A stretch of DNA of 64,000 bases from contig NW_013657662.1 in NCBI RefSeq assembly GCF_000142905.1, positions 62,001 through 126,000 of the forward strand, in the 5' to 3' direction. Made by a program: the position numbers and the translations under genes. Shown here in pieces: positions 9,953 to 19,368 of the stretch. Positions within the stretch are counted from its first letter, which is position 1. Every line of letters begins with the position of its first letter. Below the pieces are notes generated by a model that saw only the letters and a program-made list of their open reading frames with translations, did not search any database and had not been told where the DNA came from. The DNA is from Thecamonas trahens ATCC 50062. Its lineage: Eukaryota; Apusozoa; Apusomonadida; Apusomonadidae.

Positions 9953-12022
9953 ATGCTGTGTGTGGGAAGTAGGATGGTCCGGATGATGTGGCTAAATGCT
10001 GGTGGAGGTGCGAGGGCTGGGTCGGCGGCGGCGGCGGCGGTGGACGCGCTGGTCAAGGGCAAGCTGCTGTCTCGGGCAGAGGACGCTGATCGACGAGGTG
10101 AGGAAGGTGCTACTGGTGGTCAACATGGAGGCCTGGGGGTCGGGCAAGGGATTTCTAGTCGTGAAGGTCTGCTTCAGCGCAAGCTGGCCAGGATGGAGGC
10201 TTCTAAAGGTCTGGATGCGCCGCGGCCGATCATGGACGGCTACTCGGTGGTGGACTTGGCGGAGCGAGGCGGGCTTGCCGGGCACGAGTTGAGTGCTGTG
10301 GCCAAAGCAGTGGCTCGTGCGGCAGATGCGGCGGAGGGGAGCCGCGATCCGGTGCCGGTCGAGGTGCTGCATGCGGTGGCGCGATCGGTGTTTGGGCATG
10401 CCGGCGGCTTGAGGGCGACCCAGGTCGAGGCCATCGCTGCGCTGATGGAGGGCAAGCACACGTTTGCTTCGCTACCGACCGGCGGCGGTAAGAGCCTCAT
10501 TTACCAGATGGCCGCGGCGCTGATGCCGGGCTTGACTCTTGTCGTCTCACCGCTGCTGGCCCTCATCTCGGAGCAGGCAACGCGGACCAACTCGTTCGGC
10601 ATTCCTTCGACCTTTATCACCTCGGCAACCTCGCGCGATACACGAGCGTGGATCGAGGGCTCGCTGGCCATGGCCAGTCAGCCCTATCAGCTGCCGTGCA
10701 AGATGCTGTTTGTTACGCCGGAGCGCGTGGCCCTGGACTCGTTCCAAAGCCTCGTCGCCGACCTATCCGCCAGCGGCCTCCTCTCGCTCTTTGCCATCGA
10801 TGAGGCCCACTGCATGTCCGAGTGGGGGCACGACTTTCGGCCGCACTATGCTGAGCTCGGTGTCCTCCACGACATTGCACCCGAAATCCCGGTCCTGGCG
10901 GCGTCCGGCACCGCGCCGCCGCGGGTCCGGCGCGACGTTGGTTCCATGCTCCTCGGCGACGCCAGCAAGTTCCATCTCGTTGCTGAGTCGTTTGACCGGC
11001 CGAACCTGACCTACGTGGTCCGGCCGAAAGAGTCGGATGTGGAGGACGACATTGCGGCGCTCATTGCCACCTCGTTTGCCGCCGAGTCGGGCATTGTCTA
11101 CTGTCTCACCACCCGCGACGCCGAGCGGGTGACTGAGCGGCTGGCCGAGTCGGGCATCGCCGCCGCGCACTACCATGGCGGCATGTCGCTTGCCGACCGC
11201 GCCAAGGCCCAAGAGGCCTGGTCATCCGGCGAGACACCGGTCCTCTGCACCACAGTCGCGTTTGGTCTGGGCATCGACAAGCTCGACGTCCGCTTTGTCA
11301 TCCATCACTCGCTCCCGATGTCGCTCGAGGGCTACTACCAACAGTCGGGCCGTGCGGGTCGCGACGGCAAGTCCGCCACCTGTGTGCTCTTCTACAAGCC
11401 GCAGGACCTGGTCCGCGCTGAAAAGGTTCAGTCCTCGACCGTCGTAGAGCACCCGGCTGTTGACGAATCGCCCGACGCCCCGCCGATCCTCCACCGCAAC
11501 CGTGAGTTCCAGATCAAGGACCAGCTCGACGACATCAAGCAGTTCTGCCTCGCCACCTCGTGCCGTCGCGCCCATGTCCTGAACCACTTTGGCGAGTTTG
11601 ATCCGCCGCGCGTCCAGGCCTCGCCCTGCTGCGACGTCTGCTCGCCACAGCTCGCCCCTACCCCCCGTGCCGAGCCGCCGCCCAAGCCGCGCGCTGGCCG
11701 CCGCACGACTTCAGGAAGCCGCCGCGCTCGCCCACGCCGCCGCGCCAGCCCAGCCCTCATCACCCCCGACGACCTCGGCTCCAGTGGCGTCCGTGGCCCA
11801 GCATCGATTCCCCACGCCCTTCGTGTCCTAGACTCCGCCCGCCAAGCCATCGCCACCCGTCGCGGCATCAAGCCGGCGCATGTCTTTTCCAAGGCCGCCC
11901 TCCTTGACCTCGCCCGCCGCCAGCCATCCACCATGGACGAGCTCCAAGCCATGGCCTCAATCCCCAACAAGAAGGCCGCCCTCTACGGCGAAGAGATCAT
12001 CGAGGTTCTCTCCCGACTGTGA
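9953..12022 (+). CDS. RecQ-family DNA helicase
   Basis: A superfamily 2 3'-5' DNA helicase of about 689 residues. Seen in order: motif 0/Q region (LRATQVEAI), Walker A TGGGKS (about residue 177), DEAHC (about 282) followed by the aromatic-rich region SEWGHDFRPHY, motif III as SGTAPP, motif VI QQSGRAGRDG (about 465), a RecQ zinc cluster with spaced cysteines (C-x-SC and CCDVC, about 530-562), and a C-terminal HRDC-like helical domain (about 625-686). The size and layout resemble bacterial RecQ and plant/protist short RecQs rather than WRN or BLM. The start is uncertain: 9953 is the first in-frame ATG, while the frame opens at a TTG at 9944 next to the gap. The first 130 residues are low-complexity and not conserved, so an unrecognised intron near 10100 or a later start is possible. 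Confidence 0.9.
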   Translation: MLCVGSRMVRMMWLNAGGGARAGSAAAAAVDALVKGKLLSRAEDADRRGEEGATGGQHGGLGVGQGISSREGLLQRKLARMEASKGLDAPRPIMDGYSVVDLAERGGLAGHELSAVAKAVARAADAAEGSRDPVPVEVLHAVARSVFGHAGGLRATQVEAIAALMEGKHTFASLPTGGGKSLIYQMAAALMPGLTLVVSPLLALISEQATRTNSFGIPSTFITSATSRDTRAWIEGSLAMASQPYQLPCKMLFVTPERVALDSFQSLVADLSASGLLSLFAIDEAHCMSEWGHDFRPHYAELGVLHDIAPEIPVLAASGTAPPRVRRDVGSMLLGDASKFHLVAESFDRPNLTYVVRPKESDVEDDIAALIATSFAAESGIVYCLTTRDAERVTERLAESGIAAAHYHGGMSLADRAKAQEAWSSGETPVLCTTVAFGLGIDKLDVRFVIHHSLPMSLEGYYQQSGRAGRDGKSATCVLFYKPQDLVRAEKVQSSTVVEHPAVDESPDAPPILHRNREFQIKDQLDDIKQFCLATSCRRAHVLNHFGEFDPPRVQASPCCDVCSPQLAPTPRAEPPPKPRAGRRTTSGSRRARPRRRASPALITPDDLGSSGVRGPASIPHALRVLDSARQAIATRRGIKPAHVFSKAALLDLARRQPSTMDELQAMASIPNKKAALYGEEIIEVLSRL

Positions 12023-12168
12023 GCCCCTGATGATCGCCGTGGACCTCTAAACTGCAGCCATCGACGCATACGTCCCAAATCAACCGATGGTGGAGCCGAG
12101 CAGCGGCTCGCCAGACAGGACTCAAGCGGCTGGCCACTCGTCTCTTGTCGGCACATCAGCTGTCAAAC

Positions 12169-12685
12169 ATGGGCAAGGGAGACGGCGGCAAGAAGAAGAG
12201 CAAGGGCAAGCCGAAGCATGGCGATGATGCGCCTGTCTTTGCTGATGACGATCGCTTTGCCCGCATGCATCATGATCCTCGCTTCATGAGTCGGCCCAAG
12301 AAGGAGCGCAAGGTCAAGATCGACCACCGGTTCAAGGCCATGTTTGACGACCCACGCTTCCAGACACAGGGTACGTATAGCTCCCATAATCACCATCTAC
12401 ATACCCCCTCCTCCCTTCTCCCTCCTCACCAACTCTGGCTGTCACCACTGTCCGCCACCCTCAGCTCCAGCTGTTCTCCTCCCCCCCCTCCCCCCCACTT
12501 TGGATGGATGGGCCAAAGTCGACCATCCTCTCGGGAGAGGGGGACCGAGACGGGTCGGGCGGCTATGACCATGGCCATGGATGACACACTCACATATTAC
12601 ATGCATGGAGAATAGCATCCGTTGACAAGTACGGGCGCAAGAACAAGGTCTCGCAGGCCGAGGAACTGTCAAAGTTCTACGAGCT

Positions 12686-12718
<33 letters not shown>

Positions 12719-14658
12719 CCGAGTCGGCTCGGGCTCGGGCTCTGGCTCTGGCGAGGCTGCTGGTAGTGATGTCGAGGCCGGATCTGGCTCTGAGACTGAA
12801 TCGGTCTCGGGCGGTTCCGAGTCTGGATCCAGCAGCAACAAGCCGATGTATGATCCTTCGCGTGGTATCGGGATCATCTCCGAGTACTCCGAGTCCGAGT
12901 CTGAGGATGAGGATGCGGCCAAGTTTGAGGAGGAGGACTCGAGTGTGGAGGAGGGCTATGTGGTGCAGGACACAGTGTCGAAGGAAAAGGTGCCGGTGGG
13001 AGATGCGCATCGGCGGCTGGCGATCATGAACTTGGACTGGGAGTACATCAAGGCTGTCGATCTGCTGGCGATCCTGCAGTCGTTCTGCCCGCCGGCCGGC
13101 TCAGTCATCTCGGTCACCATCTACCCTTCGCAGTTTGGTGCGGAGCAGATGGCAATCGAGGACAAGCACGGACCGCAGCTTGAGGATCCCGCCGAGGAGG
13201 GCGAGGAGAAGCTGTACAAGGTCGACGCCGAGTCGCTCAACCAGGTCAACGACGCAGCCAAGGATGAGGTCGACAAGGCCAAGCTCCGGGCGTACCAGCT
13301 CCGCAAGATGCGGTACTACTACGCCGTGGCCGTGGCCGACAGCGTGGAGACTGCACATGCGATCTACGAGCAGGTGGACGGGATGGAGCTTCTGCAGTCG
13401 TCCAACTTTATGGATCTCCGCTATGTGCCGGACGAGGTCGAGTTCAACGACTTTCCGCCGCGCGAGACAGCGACGACGGTGCCGTCCAACTACACGCCGC
13501 CGGACTTTTCACCCGGGCCAAGCAGCACACTAACGTCGAACTGACGTGGGACACCACGCCGCACGATCGGGTCAAGGTCACCCAGCGCAAGTTTACCAAG
13601 GACGAGCTCCGTGACATGGACTTCAAGGCGTACCTCGCGTCGGTCTCAGACTCGTCGACCGATGACGACGAGGCAGAGGCCCTTGCCACTGCCGCCAAGG
13701 CAGCCGATAAGCTCGACGCCGAGGAGCGCAAGAAGATCAAGCGCAAGTCCAAGCGCAACAAGTACCGTTCGCTGCTGTTTGGCTCGGGCGAGCAGAAGAG
13801 CAGCGCGTCGTCGTCGGACGCCAGCAGTTCGGGCGAGGACGACTCGGCGTCGGACTCGGACGTGTCGTCGTCGAGCTCGATTGCCCCCGCCAATGACGAT
13901 GGCGACGTCATCACGTTCCAGACCGGCGTCCGCTCCGAGGTCTCTCAGCTTGTCCGCGCCAAGCTCGCCGCCAAGCAGGCCGACGGGGACGACGAGGGGA
14001 CCGGCAAGGTCGACGACGGGCTCACCCTCGGCCAGCGATACCTGGCCAGGAAAAGGAGCGCCGCCGGGAGTACCGCCGGCAGAGGAAGCTCGAGCTCAAG
14101 CAGGAACAGCTAGAGGCTGAGCTCGAGGCTAAGATGGCGGGCGGCAAGAAGCGCAAGCGCGGGAGCAAGCCCGGCGACGAACTTGATGCCAAGGCCCGGG
14201 CCCAGCTCGAGCTCCTCATGTCAGGCTCCGGATCTGACTCGGAGGACGACGGGACGGGCAACTTTGACTTCCGCAACGTGGTCAAGGCATACAAGGAGGA
14301 GACTGCGCCGAAGCGCAAGCGGCGGAAGCGCGGCAAGAAGCAGGCGGAGAGCGCGAGCAAGGCGTCGAGCCAGTTTGATGTCGATGTCAACGACTCGCGC
14401 TTTGCCCCGCTCCTCACCTCGGCCGCCTTTGCCATCGATCCCAACGATCCCCGGTTTATGCGGACGCGTGGAATGGACACCATCCTCGAGGAGCGCCGCA
14501 AGCATAGCGAGGCTGTTCGCGAGGCCGAGGCCGCCGAGGCCCGCGCCGGCGGCACCACGGCCACCAAGACTGAGCCAGCGAATGACGGTAACGACATCAA
14601 GTCGCTTGTCCAGCGCGCCAAGGCCCGGTCCAAGCGCCGTCGTCGGCGGCGGCGGTGA
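12169..14658 (+). CDS. ESF1: ESF1-like pre-rRNA processing factor (one intron, two apparent frameshifts)
   Basis: Nucleolar protein needed for 18S rRNA maturation. Exon 1 (12169-12370) encodes the ESF1 signature DPRFMSRPKKERKVKID. The intron is 12371-12615 (GTACGT...ATAG, C-rich); exon 2 resumes at 12616 in phase 1 with VDKYGRK, then a Ser-Gly repeat, acidic linker and conserved core (MNLDWEYIKAVDLL, MRYYYAVAV, VELTWD, RKFTKDELRDMDFKAYLAS), ending with the NUC153-type C-terminus (DSRFAPL, NDPRFMRTRGMD). Two frame changes interrupt it: one at the T4 run 13506-13509, where one extra T restores DFFTRA leading into VELTWD, and one at the A4 run 14051-14054, where one extra A restores KKERRREYRR. 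Both look like homopolymer undercalls, not decay, because conservation continues on either side. Confidence 0.9.
12371..12615 (+). other. ESF1 intron
   Basis: A 245 bp intron with donor GTACGT and acceptor ATAG, containing C8 runs. The boundaries are fixed by protein continuity: the conserved exon 1 motif joins in frame to VDKYGRKNK. Confidence 0.85.
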
Positions 14659-14854
14659 TCCATCGCATAAAACATGGCCCATCCCTCACGCACGCCCGAC
14701 CGTCAAGCCACCCGTCCCAAGTCGCACCCTGCCCGGCCCGCCTCGTCGTCCCCCGGCCGTCCAACCGGACACACGCTCGGTCCGCACCCCTCACCACACC
14801 CACCCCACCGCAGCACCGAGCTTCAGGCCCACGGCCTCTCTCCTCCCCACCCCT

Positions 14855-14894
14855 ACACACGTACACACACACACACACACACGCACACACACAC
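14855..14894. repeat. AC microsatellite upstream of the Sec8 gene
   Basis: A nearly pure AC run broken by two G substitutions, ending about 40 bp before the Sec8 start codon. Confidence 0.95.
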
Positions 14895-14934
14895 GCGACT
14901 CGTAGTTTGAGGTATTGCTGGGGAAGTGGCCGGT

Positions 14935-17900
14935 ATGAGTGGGGCAGACGAGCTGTTTGAGGCCATTGAAGCTGGCGATGAGGAGGGGGTGGAGGAGGCC
15001 ATCGACGACCATGGCCTCAATGTCAACACACTGCTGGATCCGCTAGCCAACACTCCGCTACATGCTGCTGTACGGGCGGGGTCCGAATCGGTTATATCGC
15101 TGTTGCTCGAGACGTATCGCGCTGATGTCACTGTTCGCAATCCGGTCACTCTCGAGACCGCTCTGCATGTGGCGGCTCAGTCGGGCGATGTGCGTGCTGC
15201 CATGACCTTGTTGGGCACGCGCGGTGCGGACTCGGTGCTGGATGCTCGTGATGAGTACGGTGCGACGGCGTTGCACTATGCTGCGCGTCTGCTGCATGCT
15301 GATCTCGTGGAGCTGCTCCTCGACGCCGGCGCTGCGCCCAACATCCGCGATGAGGACGAGGCCACTCCGCTTTCGCTGGCCCGCGCCTCGGCAGCAAGCG
15401 CCCGCCGGAGAGACGAGGCCGAGGCTGCGCTGGCGCTCATCGAAGAGGCCATTGCGCTTGAGGGTGGAGAGGTGTCGGACGATCCGCCGCCGGCCCCTGA
15501 GCCTACCGCCCGTATCACGCCGCCGCCCGCGGTTGATCTTGACCCGAGACCCACGCCTGAGCTCGCGCCCACGTCCGTCGTCACTGATGATGGCACGACG
15601 AGCACGCTCAAGAGAGACTCGTCGTCTTCTGTCAACGGCAGCAGTGCCAGCAACGGTACAGGTGGCAAGGGCGGGCGGCGTGGGCGGCGAAAGCGCCATC
15701 GTCGCCATCGAGGTGGAACAGGGCGCAGTGGCAGTCGTGGTGGCGACAACGAGCTGTTTGCATTTGTGAAGACGGCTGATGTCAACGAGAATGCGTCGGA
15801 GCAGGCACTTATGCAGCAGCTGGACTCGGTCTCCGAGCTGAAGGGCGAGCTGGCCATGTTTGCGCAAGTCCTTGCCACCGTCTCGCCCGAGTTTCGGGTC
15901 GACGACTTTAACGCGCTCCCAATTGTCATCGACATCATCAAGAACCAAGACGCCGAGCGGTATGCCAAGCTCGAGTCGTGGGATGCCATGTTTGACAAGA
16001 TCATGAGCATTGTGGTCAAGCGATACGACGAGCCGCTCAACACCTCGATTGCCAACTTTGGCAAGGTTGCGTCGTCGGTGGCGACGGCGCAGGACTCGGT
16101 GGTGGCGCTCAAGGACTCGCTGCAGTCGATGAAGTCGCTCCTCGCCCTCCGCACGCGCAATGTCAAGCGACTCTATGCATCGACGCTGCAGCACAAGGAG
16201 GAGCTCCGCATTCTTAAGCTCGTCCAGGCCATGGTGGCAGTGCCGGCCACGCTTGACGCGCACATTGCCGCGGGTGAGTACCGCGCTGCGGTGCGGACGC
16301 TCAACGCGGCCATCGCCGACATGTGCTCTGAGGACTTGCAGAACGTCGGGGCGCTCAACGAGGTCATGCGCACGCTCTTTGACAAGCGGACCGAGTACTA
16401 CACGCTGCTTACAGGTGAGCTCATCGACGTGCTCTACCTGCACTCGGTCCCCATGGCAGCTGGCAGTGACGATGCCGAGCCTGCCGAGCGCATGGCCGAT
16501 CTTGTGGGCGCACTTGCCGAGCTCGAGTCGCTGTCGAGCGCGCTCAAGCTCCTCGGCTCGACGCTGCATGGCGAGCTCAAGCGGATTGTGGGTGCAGGCG
16601 TGGTCGAAGTGGCCAAGGTGTGTGGCGGAAGCAGGTGCGAGTCGAGCAGTGACGCTCCGGGAACAGTGCTGGAGGCCGGCGGAGTGTTTGCGACTCGAAT
16701 CCCGCTGCAGGTGCTTATTGGCATGATAGCCCGACGGTTCCGGACGCTGCTGGCGAGGTTCGACTTTCTTCTCCACGCGCTCGAGGAGGCGCTGGTCCGC
16801 GGCTGGCTGGTCCGGGCCGAGGGCGAGGCTTCGCTAGTCCGGCCGGTTGCAGTTGCCACGGTCGATGCCGAGACTACTGTGGTCAAGCTCGACGTGCTCA
16901 CCTCGGCCATTCCGGGCTACTCGGCTCTTTTTACGCTCAGCGACGTGTGGGCGGCGATGCAGCTCGAGCTCGAGCTCCTGCTCTGTGACTACCTCGGGCT
17001 GCCCAAGTCGGCCATCAAGCTGCTCGACGCACAAGTGTCGGGTGACAGTGACGACGGTGATGATGGCGGTGGCAAGGCGGTCCGCAGCGCGGAACGGGCC
17101 GCGACTGTCGCGGCCCGCGGCTCGGGATGGCTCCGCCGCCGTCGCCAGTCGCTGGCGCCGGGTTTGCTGGCGGCCGACAAGGAACTGTTCAAGTTTGAAA
17201 GCACCCTGTACGACGACGGAACTGGCAGCAGCGAGGCCAGGGCCGGGCCAGAGCTCCTTGTAGCACCATCGGCGTACAACGTGGTCGGGATGTACGTTCC
17301 GGTGATGGAGCTGCTGGAAGCTTGTTGCACCGAGTCGGGGCTCTCGGAGCTTGGCAACGGCGCCGCTCCTGCGCCCCGCAGCGAGAGCTCGCACGTCTAT
17401 GTGCTCGAACTGAGCTCAGTGCCAGAGGCGATGCAGGCAGCAGTGGTGCGGGCGGACGACGACGTGGAGCAGCTCACCGCGGCGGGAATGCTGGACGGAT
17501 GTGTCAAGCTCCACACGATGTGGCGGGCAGGTCAGTCCACAAGCGCTGGCGGCGAGGCGAGTGGTGCGGCGAGCAGCGGAGGCAAATTGCTGAGCGGTCT
17601 TGCCATGCCGGGCAGCCGGGCGGCACAGAGTCACATGTTTCAGTTTCTCTACCACTTTGTTGAGAACGAGATGCTCGAGCGTGTGGCAGCTGACTACGAG
17701 GCGCGGGCATGTGCGGTGATGGACGGACCAGACGCGTTCACGCCGCGGGGACGCGAGCCACGGCCGCGGTACGATCGGTCATCGCCGCGGCGGCCGCTAC
17801 TTGTGTCGAGCCTCGGGGTGCATGCGCTGCTGCTGGAGCTCAATCAGATTGCGATGGCGCTGCCGCATCATGCTGGACGAGTGGCACAGATCATGGAGAG

Positions 17901-19266
17901 CATCGTGCTGCAGTACTGGGAGCGTTGTCAGATCCGGTTTGCCGAGACAGTGTCGGAGACGGCGGTGGAAGAGCTTCTGTGTATGCGTGAGCTCGTGGCG
18001 CACTTGACGGCCGATCCGGGGTGGCGGCGCGTGCAAGCGCAGAGTGTGGCGGTGCACGGTGCGTCTGGGGCGTGGGACGATCGGTTGGGCCGGACGGTGT
18101 GGGTCGACGCAGGGCTGCGGCTGGCCGATGCCGGGTGGCTAGTGGCCGACCCGCAGCGGCCACGAGGCGCGGCGAGCGATGCAGGACAGGCGCGCGCTGG
18201 CGAGCGGGCCAAGAGTTCGCGCGCGTTTGTGCAGGAAGAGCTCGCGCTGATGGACCGCCTGCTTGAAAGTCCGCCGGGTAAGGCAGCTCTGCTAGGCGGC
18301 GAAGGCGTCATCCCACTCCTCGCGGCGCTCTGTGACTCGACCGAATGGCTGGCGGGACGAATCGATGCGCTCGGATACGGGGCCGGCTCTGCAGCTGTGG
18401 AGACGGCGTACGACCCGCCGCACTCGGTCATGCTCTGCTCTATGCATGCGCGCGCAAGTGAGGTCGAGGAGCGCAGCGTGCGGCGGCGCGGAGCGTCGCG
18501 GCTGGCGGGAGTGACACGGCCGCTGCGGGCATGGCTTTGCAGAGAGATGCCGAACGCCGCAGGTGGCGGCGCGGGACGGTCGGGAGTGGTGTCGCGCGAC
18601 CGGGAGGCGCGGTGCTGTTCGCGGGCTGGGCTGGCGGTTGCACTGGCGGGAGCAGCACATCTTGTGCGTTCGCAGGCGTTGGCAACTAACCTTGCGGCGC
18701 TCTCTGACAAGCTGCGGGCGCTCTCGGAAAAGGTTGTGTTTGCGCTTCGGCTAGAGGTCCGTGTCCGGTGCTACCACCACCTGCAGTCGATCCGTGAGGT
18801 GCGGTACGAGGAGGCGTCGCTGGCCACGCAGCCTGACGCGTTTGTGGTAGAGCTGAACAAGGAGCTGACGGCGATGGCGACCGAGCTGGCGGCGTACATG
18901 TCGGTGAGCAAGGTGAGCTACGTGTTTGGCGGAGTAGAGGCCGTCCAGGGTCGCATTCTGGTCGGCTCGATGGCGTTTGTGACGCAGGTCTCGACAGCCG
19001 GCATCGGCAAGCTCGAGCGCAACGTGGTGGCACTGCAGCAGACACTCTCCTCGCTGGTGGCTGTGGACGAAGTTCACTACGAGCGAGCACGGTCGTACTT
19101 TGAGCTCCTCAAGCTCTCGATCAAGAAGTTCCTGTCGACAGTCTCGGACGCGTCGCTCGACTTTAGCGCCGAGGACTTTCGCCATGCGCTCCGCATCATC
19201 AGCGGCGGGAGAGTGGTCGAGAGCGCAGTGGAGATCCTGGAGCGGTTGCTCCAGCAGCAAGCATAG
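14935..19266 (+). CDS. exocyst subunit Sec8/EXOC4 with N-terminal ankyrin repeats
   Basis: A 1443-residue intronless gene. Residues 1-150 are ankyrin repeats (NTPLHAAVRAGSESVISLLL, ALHVAAQSGD, ALHYAARLLHADLVELLLDAGA). After a Ser/Pro and basic linker, the Sec8 body begins near residue 271; the diagnostic N-terminal block contains DKIMSIVVKRY, NTSIANFGKV and helices that match the Sec8 CorEx/coiled-coil region. The C-terminal block has LRLEVRVRCYHHLQSI and VVALQQTLSSL, both typical of Sec8. Sec8 is a scaffold of the exocyst tethering complex that brings secretory vesicles to the plasma membrane. Usual Sec8 is about 970 residues without ankyrin repeats, so the fusion accounts for part of the extra length; the rest is inserted low-complexity sequence. 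The start is the ATG at 14935, not the in-frame GTG at 14926. Other exocyst subunits are not in the window. Confidence 0.88.
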   Translation: MSGADELFEAIEAGDEEGVEEAIDDHGLNVNTLLDPLANTPLHAAVRAGSESVISLLLETYRADVTVRNPVTLETALHVAAQSGDVRAAMTLLGTRGADSVLDARDEYGATALHYAARLLHADLVELLLDAGAAPNIRDEDEATPLSLARASAASARRRDEAEAALALIEEAIALEGGEVSDDPPPAPEPTARITPPPAVDLDPRPTPELAPTSVVTDDGTTSTLKRDSSSSVNGSSASNGTGGKGGRRGRRKRHRRHRGGTGRSGSRGGDNELFAFVKTADVNENASEQALMQQLDSVSELKGELAMFAQVLATVSPEFRVDDFNALPIVIDIIKNQDAERYAKLESWDAMFDKIMSIVVKRYDEPLNTSIANFGKVASSVATAQDSVVALKDSLQSMKSLLALRTRNVKRLYASTLQHKEELRILKLVQAMVAVPATLDAHIAAGEYRAAVRTLNAAIADMCSEDLQNVGALNEVMRTLFDKRTEYYTLLTGELIDVLYLHSVPMAAGSDDAEPAERMADLVGALAELESLSSALKLLGSTLHGELKRIVGAGVVEVAKVCGGSRCESSSDAPGTVLEAGGVFATRIPLQVLIGMIARRFRTLLARFDFLLHALEEALVRGWLVRAEGEASLVRPVAVATVDAETTVVKLDVLTSAIPGYSALFTLSDVWAAMQLELELLLCDYLGLPKSAIKLLDAQVSGDSDDGDDGGGKAVRSAERAATVAARGSGWLRRRRQSLAPGLLAADKELFKFESTLYDDGTGSSEARAGPELLVAPSAYNVVGMYVPVMELLEACCTESGLSELGNGAAPAPRSESSHVYVLELSSVPEAMQAAVVRADDDVEQLTAAGMLDGCVKLHTMWRAGQSTSAGGEASGAASSGGKLLSGLAMPGSRAAQSHMFQFLYHFVENEMLERVAADYEARACAVMDGPDAFTPRGREPRPRYDRSSPRRPLLVSSLGVHALLLELNQIAMALPHHAGRVAQIMESIVLQYWERCQIRFAETVSETAVEELLCMRELVAHLTADPGWRRVQAQSVAVHGASGAWDDRLGRTVWVDAGLRLADAGWLVADPQRPRGAASDAGQARAGERAKSSRAFVQEELALMDRLLESPPGKAALLGGEGVIPLLAALCDSTEWLAGRIDALGYGAGSAAVETAYDPPHSVMLCSMHARASEVEERSVRRRGASRLAGVTRPLRAWLCREMPNAAGGGAGRSGVVSRDREARCCSRAGLAVALAGAAHLVRSQALATNLAALSDKLRALSEKVVFALRLEVRVRCYHHLQSIREVRYEEASLATQPDAFVVELNKELTAMATELAAYMSVSKVSYVFGGVEAVQGRILVGSMAFVTQVSTAGIGKLERNVVALQQTLSSLVAVDEVHYERARSYFELLKLSIKKFLSTVSDASLDFSAEDFRHALRIISGGRVVESAVEILERLLQQQA

Positions 19267-19368
19267 GCAGGTCGGTAGGCATGTTGTAAAGCGGCTCCGC
19301 CACGGCAGTATTGTCGGCAATTTGTCCACCTCTCTCGCGTGCTTGCAGCAACACGAGAGGGATACATC

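Noticed and set aside
15058-16776. 572-codon minus-strand frame opposite the Sec8 gene
   Set aside because: A shadow frame caused by high GC at third positions; the plus strand has clear ankyrin and Sec8 motifs.
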